From an uncultured Prevotella sp. (GTDB taxonomy: Bacteria > Bacteroidota > Bacteroidia > Bacteroidales > Bacteroidaceae), in assembly GCA_900543975.1 (NCBI GenBank), contig UQTI01000080.1, forward strand, positions 1 through 11,025: DNA of 11,025 bases. Direction: 5' to 3'. Below are positions 1 through 6,790 of this stretch, piece after piece. The stretch's first letter is position 1; each line of letters opens with the position of its first letter. The notes under the pieces are model-generated. The model was not told where the DNA came from. It worked only from the letters and a program-made list of their open reading frames with translations, and did no database searches. Made by a program: the position numbers and the translations under genes.

Positions 1-187
1 CCGTAATCAAATCCTTGAGGTCAACTTCTAAAATCTTTGAGATTTCAAGAAGCGTTTCTAAATCGGGTTGGTATTTATTCCGAGCATAGCAATTGACCGT
101 GCTAAAGCTCTTACCTAACTGTTTTGCCAGCCAAGTTTGTGAAATTCCCTTGCTATCTAAGACATCTTTTATCTTGTTTAGTTTCAT
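1..187 (-). CDS. XRE-family helix-turn-helix regulator, partial (N-terminal 62 residues)
   Basis: A minus-strand reading frame opens at the ATG at 185-187 and runs off the left edge without a stop. The 62 visible residues begin MKLNKIKDVLDSKGISQTWL. Residues about 16-37 form a lambda-repressor/Cro-type helix-turn-helix: SQTWLAKQLG, a turn, then the recognition helix STVNCYARN. The following residues PDLETLLEISKILEVDLKDL fit helices 4-5 of HTH_3 domains. Such proteins in Bacteroidota are often only about 70-100 residues, so most of the gene may be visible. They bind DNA as dimers and often autoregulate; some sit in front of restriction-modification or toxin-antitoxin genes. Any partner gene would lie beyond the left edge, so its role is open. 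A -7 box at 208-215 supports this start with a very short leader. Confidence 0.88.
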   Translation of the reverse strand, partial: MKLNKIKDVLDSKGISQTWLAKQLGKSFSTVNCYARNKYQPDLETLLEISKILEVDLKDLIT

Positions 188-207
188 AAATTCACCGAAT
201 TTTGCTG

Positions 208-215
208 CAAATATA
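208..215 (-). promoter_or_regulatory. Bacteroidota -7 promoter box for the XRE gene
   Basis: Read on the minus strand the bases are TATATTTG, a full match to the Bacteroidota -7 consensus TAnnTTTG, followed by CAGC. The box ends 20 bases before the ATG at 187, so transcription would start with a leader of roughly a dozen bases. No convincing TTTG -33 element is seen at the usual spacing. Confidence 0.55.
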
Positions 216-279
216 CATTAAATTTTGCGATAATCATTATAAATTAAGCTGTTTTTGTAAATTATTCCAATATAGCGAG

Positions 280-311
280 ATTGTTATTTCGTGTAAGTTA
301 TTGTACCTTTG
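280..311 (+). promoter_or_regulatory. Plus-strand Bacteroidota promoter (-33/-7) with no annotated gene behind it
   Basis: TACCTTTG at 304-311 matches the -7 consensus TAnnTTTG. ATTG at 280-283 lies 20 bases upstream, the usual spacing for the -33 TTTG element. The start site would fall near 317-319. All clear genes here are on the other strand, so this promoter has no obvious client except the short candidate transcript described next. Confidence 0.45.
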
Positions 312-317
312 CTGCAG

Positions 318-450
318 AGAAGAGTTGTTTGACAGCAAACGTATGCATAATGCAGAAATTGGAACTGTTGCCAAATCATTACCTCTATTGAGGCAAAGAC
401 TCATAAATAGCTCATTTAAAGCTATTCTGTAGATTGTAGCTATTTTTTGT
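318..450 (+). ncRNA. Candidate short plus-strand transcript (small RNA or 29-residue ORF)
   Basis: This stretch lies between the divergent XRE gene and the fructokinase terminator and contains no clear gene. It follows a good plus-strand promoter. It can fold: TTGCC at 368-372 pairs with GGCAA at 392-396, competing with a CCTC/GAGG hairpin at 382-393. AATAGCT at 406-412 pairs with AGCTATT at 420-426, or an overlapping eight bases at 405-412 pair with 438-445 just before a T-run. A possible ORF from ATG 343 to 432 encodes 29 residues starting MHNAEIGTVAKSLPLLRQRL, without a ribosome-binding site. Whether it acts as RNA, as a peptide or not at all cannot be decided here. Confidence 0.25.
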
Positions 451-483
451 AAAAAAGTCAGAGGTTTTTTGCGCGTGTTTTGC

Positions 484-527
484 AAAAAAGGCAGCCATCA
501 CACATTAAGCGGATGACTGCCTTTTTT
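484..527 (-). terminator. Rho-independent terminator after the fructokinase gene
   Basis: A 16-base stem (484-499 with 512-527) closes a 12-base loop, with a single mismatched position that is a G-T type pair. The GC-rich core GGCAGYCATC is flanked by six A and six T, so it can terminate in both directions. It lies about 30 bases beyond the kinase stop codon and marks the end of the fructose gene cluster. Confidence 0.88.
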
Positions 528-557
528 GATAACAGTATTCTAAGCGACAAAAATGCT

Positions 558-1427
558 TTACTTCTTGATTTCCTCAGGCAACACAGGCATGGCTCCGTTC
601 TGTGTGCAGACGTAAGCGCTGACCTTGACGGCACGTTTGTGAGCTTCAGACACGGGCATGCCAGCGAGGATAGAGGCGCAGAAGGTGCCTGTGAATGAGT
701 CGCCTGCTCCCACGGTGTCGGCAACCTCAACCTTGGGTGTGGGCTGGTAAGACATCTCGCCGGGAGTGAACACATAGCTGCCGTTGGTTCCGCAGGTGAG
801 CACGAGCATGTCGAGGTCATACTTGCCCAGGATGAGCCAACACTTGTTCTCGATGTCGAGACCGGGATAGCCAAACATGCGGCCGATAAGCACAAGCTCC
901 TCGTCGTTGATCTTAAGCACGTTGCAGCGCTTCATGCTCTCGCAGATCACCTCCTTGGTGTAGAAGTTCTGACGCAGGTTGATGTCAAAAATCTTCATAC
1001 AGCCCTTGGGCGTTGCGTCGAGGAACTTATAAATGGTCTCGCGGCTCACCACGTTACGCTGTGCCAGCGAGCCCCAGCACACAGCGCGTGTGTTCTCAGC
1101 CACAGCCTTCAGGTCGTCGTTGAAGGGGATGTTATCCCACGCCACGTTCTCTTTGATGTCGTATGTGGGTATGCCCTCACCGTCGAGCTCCACCTGCACG
1201 GTGCCTGTGGGGTATGGCACACGCGGCATGCAATATTGCAATTTCTTTTCTTCAAGCTGCTCAATGGTCTCTTCAGCAAGTTTATCCTCACCGAGAGCAC
1301 TCACAGCGATAGAGTTAAGACCAAACTGTCCTGCGTGGAACGCGAAATTTGCAGGAGCACCACCAAGTTTCTTTCCTTCGGGAAGCACATCCCAGAGTGC
1401 TTCACCGAGACCTACTACATAATCCAT
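558..1427 (-). CDS. PfkB-family sugar kinase, probable fructokinase
   Basis: This 289-residue cytoplasmic kinase most likely phosphorylates fructose to fructose 6-phosphate. It starts MDYVVGLGEALWDVLPEGKK and carries the sugar-site motif GGAPANFAFH (residues 22-31). The PfkB signature DTVGAGDSFTGTF begins at about residue 237, with the GAGD catalytic base near Asp243. Length and both motifs fit ribokinase/PfkB fructokinases. The frame stays open 15 codons further upstream, but that extension lies in the GC-rich repeat, so the ATG at 1425-1427 is chosen. It ends the cluster that includes the importer and GH32 enzyme, which supports fructose as substrate; motifs alone cannot exclude another hexose. 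A 353-bp gap separates it from the importer, and no -7 box was found there, so it may depend on read-through. Confidence 0.93.
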   Translation of the reverse strand: MDYVVGLGEALWDVLPEGKKLGGAPANFAFHAGQFGLNSIAVSALGEDKLAEETIEQLEEKKLQYCMPRVPYPTGTVQVELDGEGIPTYDIKENVAWDNIPFNDDLKAVAENTRAVCWGSLAQRNVVSRETIYKFLDATPKGCMKIFDINLRQNFYTKEVICESMKRCNVLKINDEELVLIGRMFGYPGLDIENKCWLILGKYDLDMLVLTCGTNGSYVFTPGEMSYQPTPKVEVADTVGAGDSFTGTFCASILAGMPVSEAHKRAVKVSAYVCTQNGAMPVLPEEIKK

Positions 1428-1439
1428 AAATGTTATAAG

Positions 1440-1782
1440 AAGCCCCACCCCCGCGCCGCTAAAGCGGCTCACCCCTCCCCGTTGGAGAGGGGAGTGATAT
1501 GCTGGGCAAGGTGCTGTTTTTATTTGTTAGTTATTATTTGTTATTTATTGTTTGTTATTTGATATTTCTTTTTAATATCTCTTAAGCCCCCACTCCACCT
1601 TAAAACCCAAGCCCCAACCACCCAAAACATTTTACTCCCCTCTCCCGCTCGACCTTTGGTCGCTTGCCAGAGCAAGAACGGCGAGGGAGTGAGCTTTCAA
1701 GGCATTCTACTCCCCTCCATAAGGGGAGGGGGAAGCCGCGTGAGCGGCGCGGGGGAGGGGCTTCGGCGCGGGGGTGGGGCTT
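1440..1782. repeat. Composite GC-rich repeat block between importer and kinase
   Basis: The two ends form a perfect 19-bp inverted repeat: 1440-1458 pairs with 1764-1782 (AAGCCCCACCCCCGCGCCG and its complement). The right end touches the importer's stop codon and the left end lies 12 bp from the kinase start. Inside is another 12-bp inverted pair (1484-1495 with 1634-1645). A CCCCTCC/GGAGGGG hairpin sits at 1712-1731, and mixed CCGC/GCGG modules lie at 1452-1468 and 1733-1770. No protein-like frame fits the block. It looks like a mosaic or MITE-like repeat element, or a pair of repeats around a spacer. Confidence 0.7.
1516..1577. repeat. T-rich low-complexity tract
   Basis: Within the repeat block this stretch is almost entirely T, A and G, built from variations on TTTGTTATT. 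Read on the minus strand it is A-rich and lies about 90-150 bases upstream of the kinase start. It contains no recognisable promoter box. Confidence 0.5.
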
Positions 1783-2992
1783 ATTGTTTCACCCTCGGAA
1801 TATAGCTAAGCAGATAAACCACGCCCACCGCCATGACCACGGCAGCCCATATCTGCGGGTACACAGCGCCGGCAGCCTTGGCAGCATCGCTGGCGAAGCC
1901 CATGAACAAGGGGAAGACGGTTCCGCCGAAGAGACCCATGATCATCAGTCCGCTCACCTCGTTCTTCTTCTCGGGAGCAGAGAGCATAGCCTGCGAGAAC
2001 ACGATAGAGAACACGTTAGAGTTGCCGTAGCCCACGAGAGCGATGGCAGCCCACAGCTCCCACTTCTCTGTGCCGAACACGAAGCCCACCATGGCGAGAG
2101 CCATCATCACGACGATGATCGCGAAGAAGGTGCGGATGTTGAGCTTGCGCATGATGATGGAACCGGTGAAGCAACCCAAGGTACGGAAGGCGAAGTAGAT
2201 GCTGGTAGCATATTCAAACTGGCTCAGCGTGTCGCCGTCGGTGCCGAGGCGCTCAAGCATGATCTTTGGAGCCACAGCGTTGGTGCCCACGTCGATGCCC
2301 ACATGACACATGATGCCGATGAACGAGAGTAGGATGAGCGGTGTGCCGAGCATCTTCACGCTGTCAATGAAGCCCGATGCCTTGCCCTCGACAGGCTCCT
2401 CCTCGATGTTGGTGAGTCCGAGCAAGAGGGTTGCGATCATGCCGATGACGAAGAACAGGAGGAAGAGAATGCGCCAGCTCAGACCGAGGATGGGAGCCGA
2501 TGTCGTTGCGCCCCATGCTGCGATGAGCGGAGCGATGAACGAGGCGATGGCCTTGACAAACTGTCCGAAAGTGAGCGTCGAGGCGAGGTGTCCCTTCACG
2601 AGCATGGTCACCAGCGGGTTGATGCTCGTCTGCATGATGGCGTTGCCTATGCCGAGGAGCGAGAACGAGATATACATGAGCCAGAGCTGGCTCTGCGGTG
2701 TGGGCATGAAGCTGTCGAAGAGCGGCAGCAGCACAGCCACGGTTGTCACGATGAGCGAGAGCATGACGGTCTTCTTACGTCCTATCTTGTTCATAAGCAT
2801 GCCCGTGGGCACAGAGAAGATAAGGAACCAGAAGAACACGAGCGAAGGGAAGAAGTTGGCGGCAGAGTCGCTCAGTCCGAAATCTTCCTGCATGTTGTTG
2901 GACACAGCGCCGACGAGGTCGACGAAACCCATCGTGAAGAAGGTAATCATCACGGGTATGAGTGTCAGTTTGCTTGAGTTTGTACTGTTCAT
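1781..2992 (-). CDS. MFS sugar importer, FucP-like (FHS) family; probable fructose permease
   Basis: A 403-residue inner-membrane protein with about twelve hydrophobic segments in two halves joined by a hydrophilic stretch near residues 193-208 (NIEEEPVEGKASG). It shows the major facilitator loop motif PTGMLMNKIGRKK between helices 2 and 3. The motif QTSINPLVTML resembles the conserved Q-x-x-x-NP segment of the fucose permease branch. Such carriers bring monosaccharides into the cytoplasm by proton symport. The gene begins 32 bp after the GH32 stop and lies upstream of the fructokinase, so fructose is the likely cargo. From memory, Bacteroides thetaiotaomicron BT1757-BT1759 has the same kinase/importer/GH32 order. 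The substrate is inferred from context; the family call is secure. No clear Shine-Dalgarno precedes the ATG, which is usual in this phylum. Confidence 0.92.
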   Translation of the reverse strand: MNSTNSSKLTLIPVMITFFTMGFVDLVGAVSNNMQEDFGLSDSAANFFPSLVFFWFLIFSVPTGMLMNKIGRKKTVMLSLIVTTVAVLLPLFDSFMPTPQSQLWLMYISFSLLGIGNAIMQTSINPLVTMLVKGHLASTLTFGQFVKAIASFIAPLIAAWGATTSAPILGLSWRILFLLFFVIGMIATLLLGLTNIEEEPVEGKASGFIDSVKMLGTPLILLSFIGIMCHVGIDVGTNAVAPKIMLERLGTDGDTLSQFEYATSIYFAFRTLGCFTGSIIMRKLNIRTFFAIIVVMMALAMVGFVFGTEKWELWAAIALVGYGNSNVFSIVFSQAMLSAPEKKNEVSGLMIMGLFGGTVFPLFMGFASDAAKAAGAVYPQIWAAVVMAVGVVYLLSYIPRVKQ

Positions 2993-3024
2993 TTAGCTAT
3001 AGGATAAATAAATTTTTGTTTTCT

Positions 3025-4752
3025 TTATTTGTTCAGATTGTAAACCACATATTTTGCCTTGCCCTTTACCAGCACCTTGTTATAAGGCTTGGTCGGGAAC
3101 ACGAGGTTGGTCATGGCCATCTTGCCGTCGGCATCAAACGCCTCGATGCTGCTGCGGTCGATGAAGAGGCGGAGCTGTGACATCTTGCCGTGAACGGGAG
3201 CCACGGTGAGGGCAGCGAAGTCGTCGCTGAACTCTTTCTGTCCGCTCTTCGTACGGTCCATGGCGAACGTGCGGCTCTTCTCGTCGTAGGTCATCACCAC
3301 CTGCTCACCCTTGTCGTTGGCGAGGGTTATGGTGGCGTTGCCCTTGAGTGTCACGACCATCTCGCAAGCTTCGGTAAGGGTCTTTGTAGCCTTCTTCGGG
3401 CGTGCTGCTGCAAGCTCGGGCGAAGGAGTGACGCCACAATAGGTCTGGCCCTGATACTCGTAGAGGTCGAGGTCGCGGGGCACCGAGTTGGCAGAGCGGT
3501 ACTGCATTGTTGGCACTTGGTTGGCATACTGCCAGTTGCTCATCCACGCCATAGCCACGCGACGGCCGTCGGGAGCGTTGTCGAAGGTCACGGTGGCATA
3601 ATGGTCCTTGCCATAGTCCATCCACTTGGTCACCTCGGGAGCCGACTCGCATGTGAACTTATGTCCGTCAAACTGTCCCACGAAATATTGTGTTGCTGAG
3701 CCACCGAACGGGCCGCCGGGGTTTATGTTGCAGAGAAGCATCCACTTATACTGGTCTGTGCCGCGCACTTTCATCTTCATGAGGTCGGGACACTCCCACA
3801 CGCCGCCGTGGTTGCCATACTCGGCACCAAACTGGCTCTCCAGCTTCCATTCCTTAAGGTCTGCCGACGAGTAGATGTCCATGTGCTGACCTTCGGCCAT
3901 GATCATGTTCCAGCGTTTGATGTCCTCGTTCCAAAACACATGAGGGTCGCGATAGTCGGGTGTGTTGCTTGTGAGCACGGGGTTTCCGTCATATTTTGTA
4001 AAGGTCTGTCCGTTGTCGTTGCTGTAGGCAATGCTCTGTGTCTGGTTCTCTCCAGCCGATGTGTACATGGCTACCACGGCACCCTTGCCGAAGCCGGCGG
4101 TGTTGTTATGGTCAACCACAGCCGAGCCGCTGAAGATCGTTCCCCAGGCGTCAGCCTCAATGGGGGCACCCTGGAAGGTCCAGTGGATCAGGTCGGTAGA
4201 TGTAGAGTGGCCCCATGTCATGTTCTCCCACTGTGAACCATAGGGGTTATACTGGAAGTAGAGATGCCACACGCCGTCCTTGTAGAACATGCCGTTGGGG
4301 TCGTTCATCCATCCCCATGCGGGTGTGTGGTGATAGACGGGGCGATATTTTTCGCGGTTGGCGGTGTCGAACGTGTCGGAGAACAGCATCTTCTTCCAGC
4401 AGGTGAAGCCCGACAGCTCGCCGTCGTTGCGGTAGGTGCCGTTGACATGTATGTCAAGAGCCAGCTTTGCGTCCTCGCCAAACTGCTTGAAGTCAAGGGG
4501 CACATAATAGTCGATATGGTTTGAAGCGAGACGCACGTTCAGGGCTTTCACCTGTGTGTTATTTTTCACAACCTTTATGTTGCACATCTCTGCCTTCTCC
4601 TGCACAGGCAAGAGAAGATAGTTCTTCTGTTCGTTGATGCGGTAGATGCAGTGGTTACTGCTCAGGAACCGGGCGTCTTGTGCCGAAGCGGCGAAGGCCA
4701 GTGAAGCGAGCACCGTTGCTGCCATCGTGCGGCCCAAAATTGTTTTTATCAT
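3025..4752 (-). CDS. Exported glycoside hydrolase family 32 (fructan beta-fructosidase/levanase/invertase type)
   Basis: A 575-residue enzyme that hydrolyses beta-fructosyl links in fructans, fructo-oligosaccharides or sucrose. Residues 1-24 form a signal peptide (MIKTILGRTMAATVLASLAF, then AASA before QDAR) with no lipobox cysteine, so export to the periplasm or beyond is expected. A beta-rich N-terminal region (about 25-130) like that of Bacteroides GH32 enzymes precedes the five-bladed propeller. The family catalytic motifs are intact: WMNDPNG with nucleophile Asp151, YRDP with transition-state stabiliser Asp269, and WECPD with acid/base Glu320. The C-terminal beta-sandwich carries IDRSSIEAFDADG. 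It is first in the cluster and should supply fructose to the importer and kinase. Linkage preference and endo/exo action cannot be read from sequence alone. Confidence 0.96.
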   Translation of the reverse strand: MIKTILGRTMAATVLASLAFAASAQDARFLSSNHCIYRINEQKNYLLLPVQEKAEMCNIKVVKNNTQVKALNVRLASNHIDYYVPLDFKQFGEDAKLALDIHVNGTYRNDGELSGFTCWKKMLFSDTFDTANREKYRPVYHHTPAWGWMNDPNGMFYKDGVWHLYFQYNPYGSQWENMTWGHSTSTDLIHWTFQGAPIEADAWGTIFSGSAVVDHNNTAGFGKGAVVAMYTSAGENQTQSIAYSNDNGQTFTKYDGNPVLTSNTPDYRDPHVFWNEDIKRWNMIMAEGQHMDIYSSADLKEWKLESQFGAEYGNHGGVWECPDLMKMKVRGTDQYKWMLLCNINPGGPFGGSATQYFVGQFDGHKFTCESAPEVTKWMDYGKDHYATVTFDNAPDGRRVAMAWMSNWQYANQVPTMQYRSANSVPRDLDLYEYQGQTYCGVTPSPELAAARPKKATKTLTEACEMVVTLKGNATITLANDKGEQVVMTYDEKSRTFAMDRTKSGQKEFSDDFAALTVAPVHGKMSQLRLFIDRSSIEAFDADGKMAMTNLVFPTKPYNKVLVKGKAKYVVYNLNK

Positions 4753-4818
4753 ATCTTTTTCGTTTTTAGTTTAGGAACGTCAATTCCTTGAAACTTGTTA
4801 ATCTTTCGTCGTTTTTAA

Positions 4819-4906
4819 ACTCGCATTTTTTAGATTAATGCAGGTGGGTAAGAAACTCACAATTCTTGTTTAAGCCCGCAAGTTTTTTTAGCACTCGCAT
4901 TTTTTA
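4819..4906 (-). promoter_or_regulatory. Repeated motif in the GH32 leader, possible operator or RNA element
   Basis: ACTCGCATTTTTTA occurs exactly twice, at 4819-4832 and 4893-4906, with starts 74 bp apart. A degenerate third copy lies at 4876-4892 (minus strand CTAAAAAAACTTGCGGG). All three have the same orientation. They fall between the GH32 start codon and the likely promoter, so they would be transcribed in a leader of about 200 bases. They could bind a regulator or work in the mRNA. No known riboswitch class is recognised. Confidence 0.4.
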
Positions 4907-4963
4907 ATGATGATTTGAGTTCGTTTATTGAAGATCTGAAGCGTCATTGATTGTTTTCTGCTG

Positions 4964-4971
4964 CAAATTTA
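4964..4971 (-). promoter_or_regulatory. Candidate -7 box for the fructose cluster
   Basis: Minus-strand TAAATTTG matches TAnnTTTG and is followed by CAGCAG, the same context as the XRE gene's box. The start site would be near 4957, giving a leader of about 200 bases before the GH32 ATG. The -33 region is weak at normal spacing, which could mean the promoter needs an activator. Confidence 0.45.
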
Positions 4972-5137
4972 ATGTATCTTCTCAAAAACGAATATCATAA
5001 ATGTTTCGTAAGGTTGCAAAAATAAACACATAAACGGGAAAAACTGTTATATGCAACAAAATTCGGATGTTTTGAACGGTTTTTATAACTTTATTTTATG
5101 AGAGGCAACCACAAAAGGCCATCTTCGGTATAAAACC

Positions 5138-5153
5138 AGTTAGGGCTGCGAAC
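5138..5153 (+). repeat. Half-copy of the hairpin repeat motif
   Basis: AGTTAGGGCTGCGAAC matches 15 of 16 bases of 6873-6888, part of the left arm of the large hairpin upstream of the ATPase gene. The two copies are in the same orientation and flank that gene. This copy begins 14 bp past the ATPase stop codon and has no partner arm. Confidence 0.6.
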
Positions 5154-5166
5154 ACCTACTTACACT

Positions 5167-6606
5167 TCAATATTTAAACAAATCATCCATTGTCACCTCG
5201 CTTTGAATCATTCCGTATTGAGCATTCTTCACCAATCCATAAGTAGTAACGAATGTAAGATGAAGAGCCTTGTTGGTTCCTGTTACTTCACGAAACAATT
5301 CTCTCCTACTAATAATATGCTCAAGATAAGCTGGTGTAATCTCAAAAGGTCTCATGCAGAACTTCATTTCGCAGAGGTTTATCGTTTGGTCGCGTCTGTC
5401 TATAACCAAATCTATTTGAGCACCTTCACGTTTTTTGCCATCAGCATCCATAGTAGGAAGTGTAGCCCATGAGCAAACAGACGTCTGCACTCCATCTATA
5501 CCCAAAGCCCATTTGATTTGCCTGATATGATGAAGACACACTTGCTCAAAAGCATAGCCACACCAGGCACGGTGACTTGGAGAGTCGATAGCATCAGTCC
5601 AAAATCTCTCGTCCATACCGTTAGAATCCTTGATATAACGAAGGTGGAACAATGAAAACAGATCGGTAAGCTGATATATGGCGTCCCGTTGTTTTTTGTT
5701 AAATGAGGAGTAGCGACGAATGAAGTCGCAATTGCATAGATTCTCTAATATTTCCGACAGCTTGCCGTTGTCGGTAATACCACATTCCTGTATAATCTCT
5801 TGACGGGTCATTCCCTTAGTCTTCTTTGAGAGTTGATCTACAATCTTGCGATATATCTTGCTGTCCCTGAACAATGACCTAAACAAGAAGTCAAACTCTC
5901 TACGCAATTCACCATTCTCAACAAAAAACAAATTGTTGATGTTTTGAGCCAAACTTAACTTGGGTTGCAACATGTTCAAATAATACGGCGTACCACCCAA
6001 CATCATATAGCACTCTACTATCTGATGACGATTGAACACAATACGGTTTTCTTGTAAGAAAGCTTCAGTCTCTCCTAAAGAGAAAGGTGCAAGATAAATG
6101 CTGTGTGTCACACGGTTATGCAATCCTCCCTTGTCGCCCAATAGCTTGTTAACCATCCATGATGTAGCCGAACCGCATACTACCAACATAAGATTCTGAT
6201 CGGAAGCCCACTGGTTCCAAAACAGTTCTATTGCACTAATAAAATTGGAGCGTGGCGTGTCGAACCATGGCAACTCATCAATAAATACTACTTTCCTGCG
6301 CTCTCCAAGCGAAGCCAAATAGTCCTTAAGTTGAAAGAATGCTTCCAACCATGTTTTTGGTGTCTTTTGTTTCTTGCCAGAATAAGACTCCAATGTCATC
6401 TTGAAATTGAAAAGTTGGTCTTTCTTCGTGGCTTGATAAGCTCCTGTAAAATAGAAATCAAACTTTTCTTTAAAGAACTGTTTTACAAGGAATGTTTTGC
6501 CGATGCGTCGTCTGCCATATACTGCAACAAACTCTGGTTTGTTTGATTCGTAACATTCATGCAACAATTCCTGCTCTGCCTTGCGTCCTATTATCTTTTG
6601 AATCAT
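5167..6606 (-). CDS. AAA/STAND-type ATPase with C-terminal PD-(D/E)XK-like (DUF234) domain
   Basis: A 479-residue cytoplasmic protein of the archaeal-ATPase-like family that is common in Bacteroidota and archaea and poorly characterised. The N-terminal P-loop is GRRRIGKT (31-38). Walker B is VVFIDELPW (106-114), and a sensor-like VVCGSATSWM follows at 142-151. A winged-helix region lies at about 262-300. The C-terminal part carries E354 (AFEQ), D399 (QIDLVID) and E413/K415 (CEMKF), the spacing of a PD-(D/E)XK nuclease fold as in DUF234. The nuclease-type residues look intact, but activity is not shown for most relatives. It has its own promoter and no operon partner. Its codons look more AT-rich than neighbouring genes, suggesting later acquisition. 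It has no evident role in sugar use. Confidence 0.9.
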   Translation of the reverse strand: MIQKIIGRKAEQELLHECYESNKPEFVAVYGRRRIGKTFLVKQFFKEKFDFYFTGAYQATKKDQLFNFKMTLESYSGKKQKTPKTWLEAFFQLKDYLASLGERRKVVFIDELPWFDTPRSNFISAIELFWNQWASDQNLMLVVCGSATSWMVNKLLGDKGGLHNRVTHSIYLAPFSLGETEAFLQENRIVFNRHQIVECYMMLGGTPYYLNMLQPKLSLAQNINNLFFVENGELRREFDFLFRSLFRDSKIYRKIVDQLSKKTKGMTRQEIIQECGITDNGKLSEILENLCNCDFIRRYSSFNKKQRDAIYQLTDLFSLFHLRYIKDSNGMDERFWTDAIDSPSHRAWCGYAFEQVCLHHIRQIKWALGIDGVQTSVCSWATLPTMDADGKKREGAQIDLVIDRRDQTINLCEMKFCMRPFEITPAYLEHIISRRELFREVTGTNKALHLTFVTTYGLVKNAQYGMIQSEVTMDDLFKY

Positions 6607-6652
6607 TGTCGTATAATTAATTGAATTAACGTAACTGTCTGATAGTTAAATG

Positions 6653-6683
6653 CAAAGATAGAGCTTTTATTCCTTATAAACAA
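6653..6683 (-). promoter_or_regulatory. Bacteroidota promoter for the ATPase gene
   Basis: Minus-strand TATCTTTG at 6660-6653 is an exact TAnnTTTG match. A TTG (-33) at 6683-6681 lies 20 bases upstream, the preferred spacing. The start site would be near 6646, leaving about a 40-base leader. It is the best-formed minus-strand promoter in the window. Confidence 0.65.
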
Positions 6684-6684
6684 G

Positions 6685-6755
6685 AAAAATGTGCTTGAAG
6701 TGGGGCGGTAACTATATTTTTTTTTGAGTTATCGCCCCACTTCAAGCATGTTTTT
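6685..6755. repeat. 29-bp inverted repeat next to the ATPase promoter
   Basis: Arms 6685-6713 and 6727-6755 pair over all 29 positions: 26 are Watson-Crick and three are G-T type in plus-strand RNA. The core is TGCTTGAAGTGGGGCG. The 13-base loop is mostly T. It begins two bases upstream of the -33 element of the ATPase promoter. It could end upstream minus-strand transcription, bind a regulator or be a repetitive element. Confidence 0.75.
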
Positions 6756-6790
6756 ATGGCTCATCCGGAAAATGGAGTGATAACAACCTA

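Larger units (their letters stand above)
4753..5166. other. Intergenic region between the ATPase and GH32 genes
   Basis: This 414-bp AT-rich stretch has no gene. Toward GH32 it carries repeated CTAAAAAATGCGAG-like motifs and a -7 box at 4964-4971. A second match, TATTTTTG on the minus strand, sits at 5017-5024 without a good -33 element. Toward the ATPase it has a weak A/T-rich inverted repeat (5039-5048 with 5075-5084) that might end ATPase transcription. At 5138-5153 there is a 16-base copy of a motif also found in the large hairpin at 6861-6928. Confidence 0.6.

Noticed and set aside
237..485. Minus-strand frame of 82 codons between the XRE and kinase genes
   Set aside because: It overlaps the candidate plus-strand transcript, has no recognisable domain, and starts at the edge of the kinase terminator without a ribosome-binding site.
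1428..1472. N-terminal extension of the fructokinase (15 extra codons)
   Set aside because: The extra residues are encoded mostly by the GC-rich repeat, and PfkB kinases normally begin close to the VVGLGE strand, so the ATG at 1427 is preferred.
1664..2332. Long plus-strand frame of 222 codons rich in H, E and D
   Set aside because: It is antisense to the importer, whose membrane segments and motifs are clear; the His/Glu-rich product is a composition artefact.
2310..2996. Plus-strand frame of 228 codons
   Set aside because: It is antisense to the importer gene and shows no domain, promoter or plausible start.
5039..5084. Possible terminator for the ATPase gene
   Set aside because: The stem is ten A/T-rich pairs with one wobble and a 26-base loop, too weak to call as a feature.
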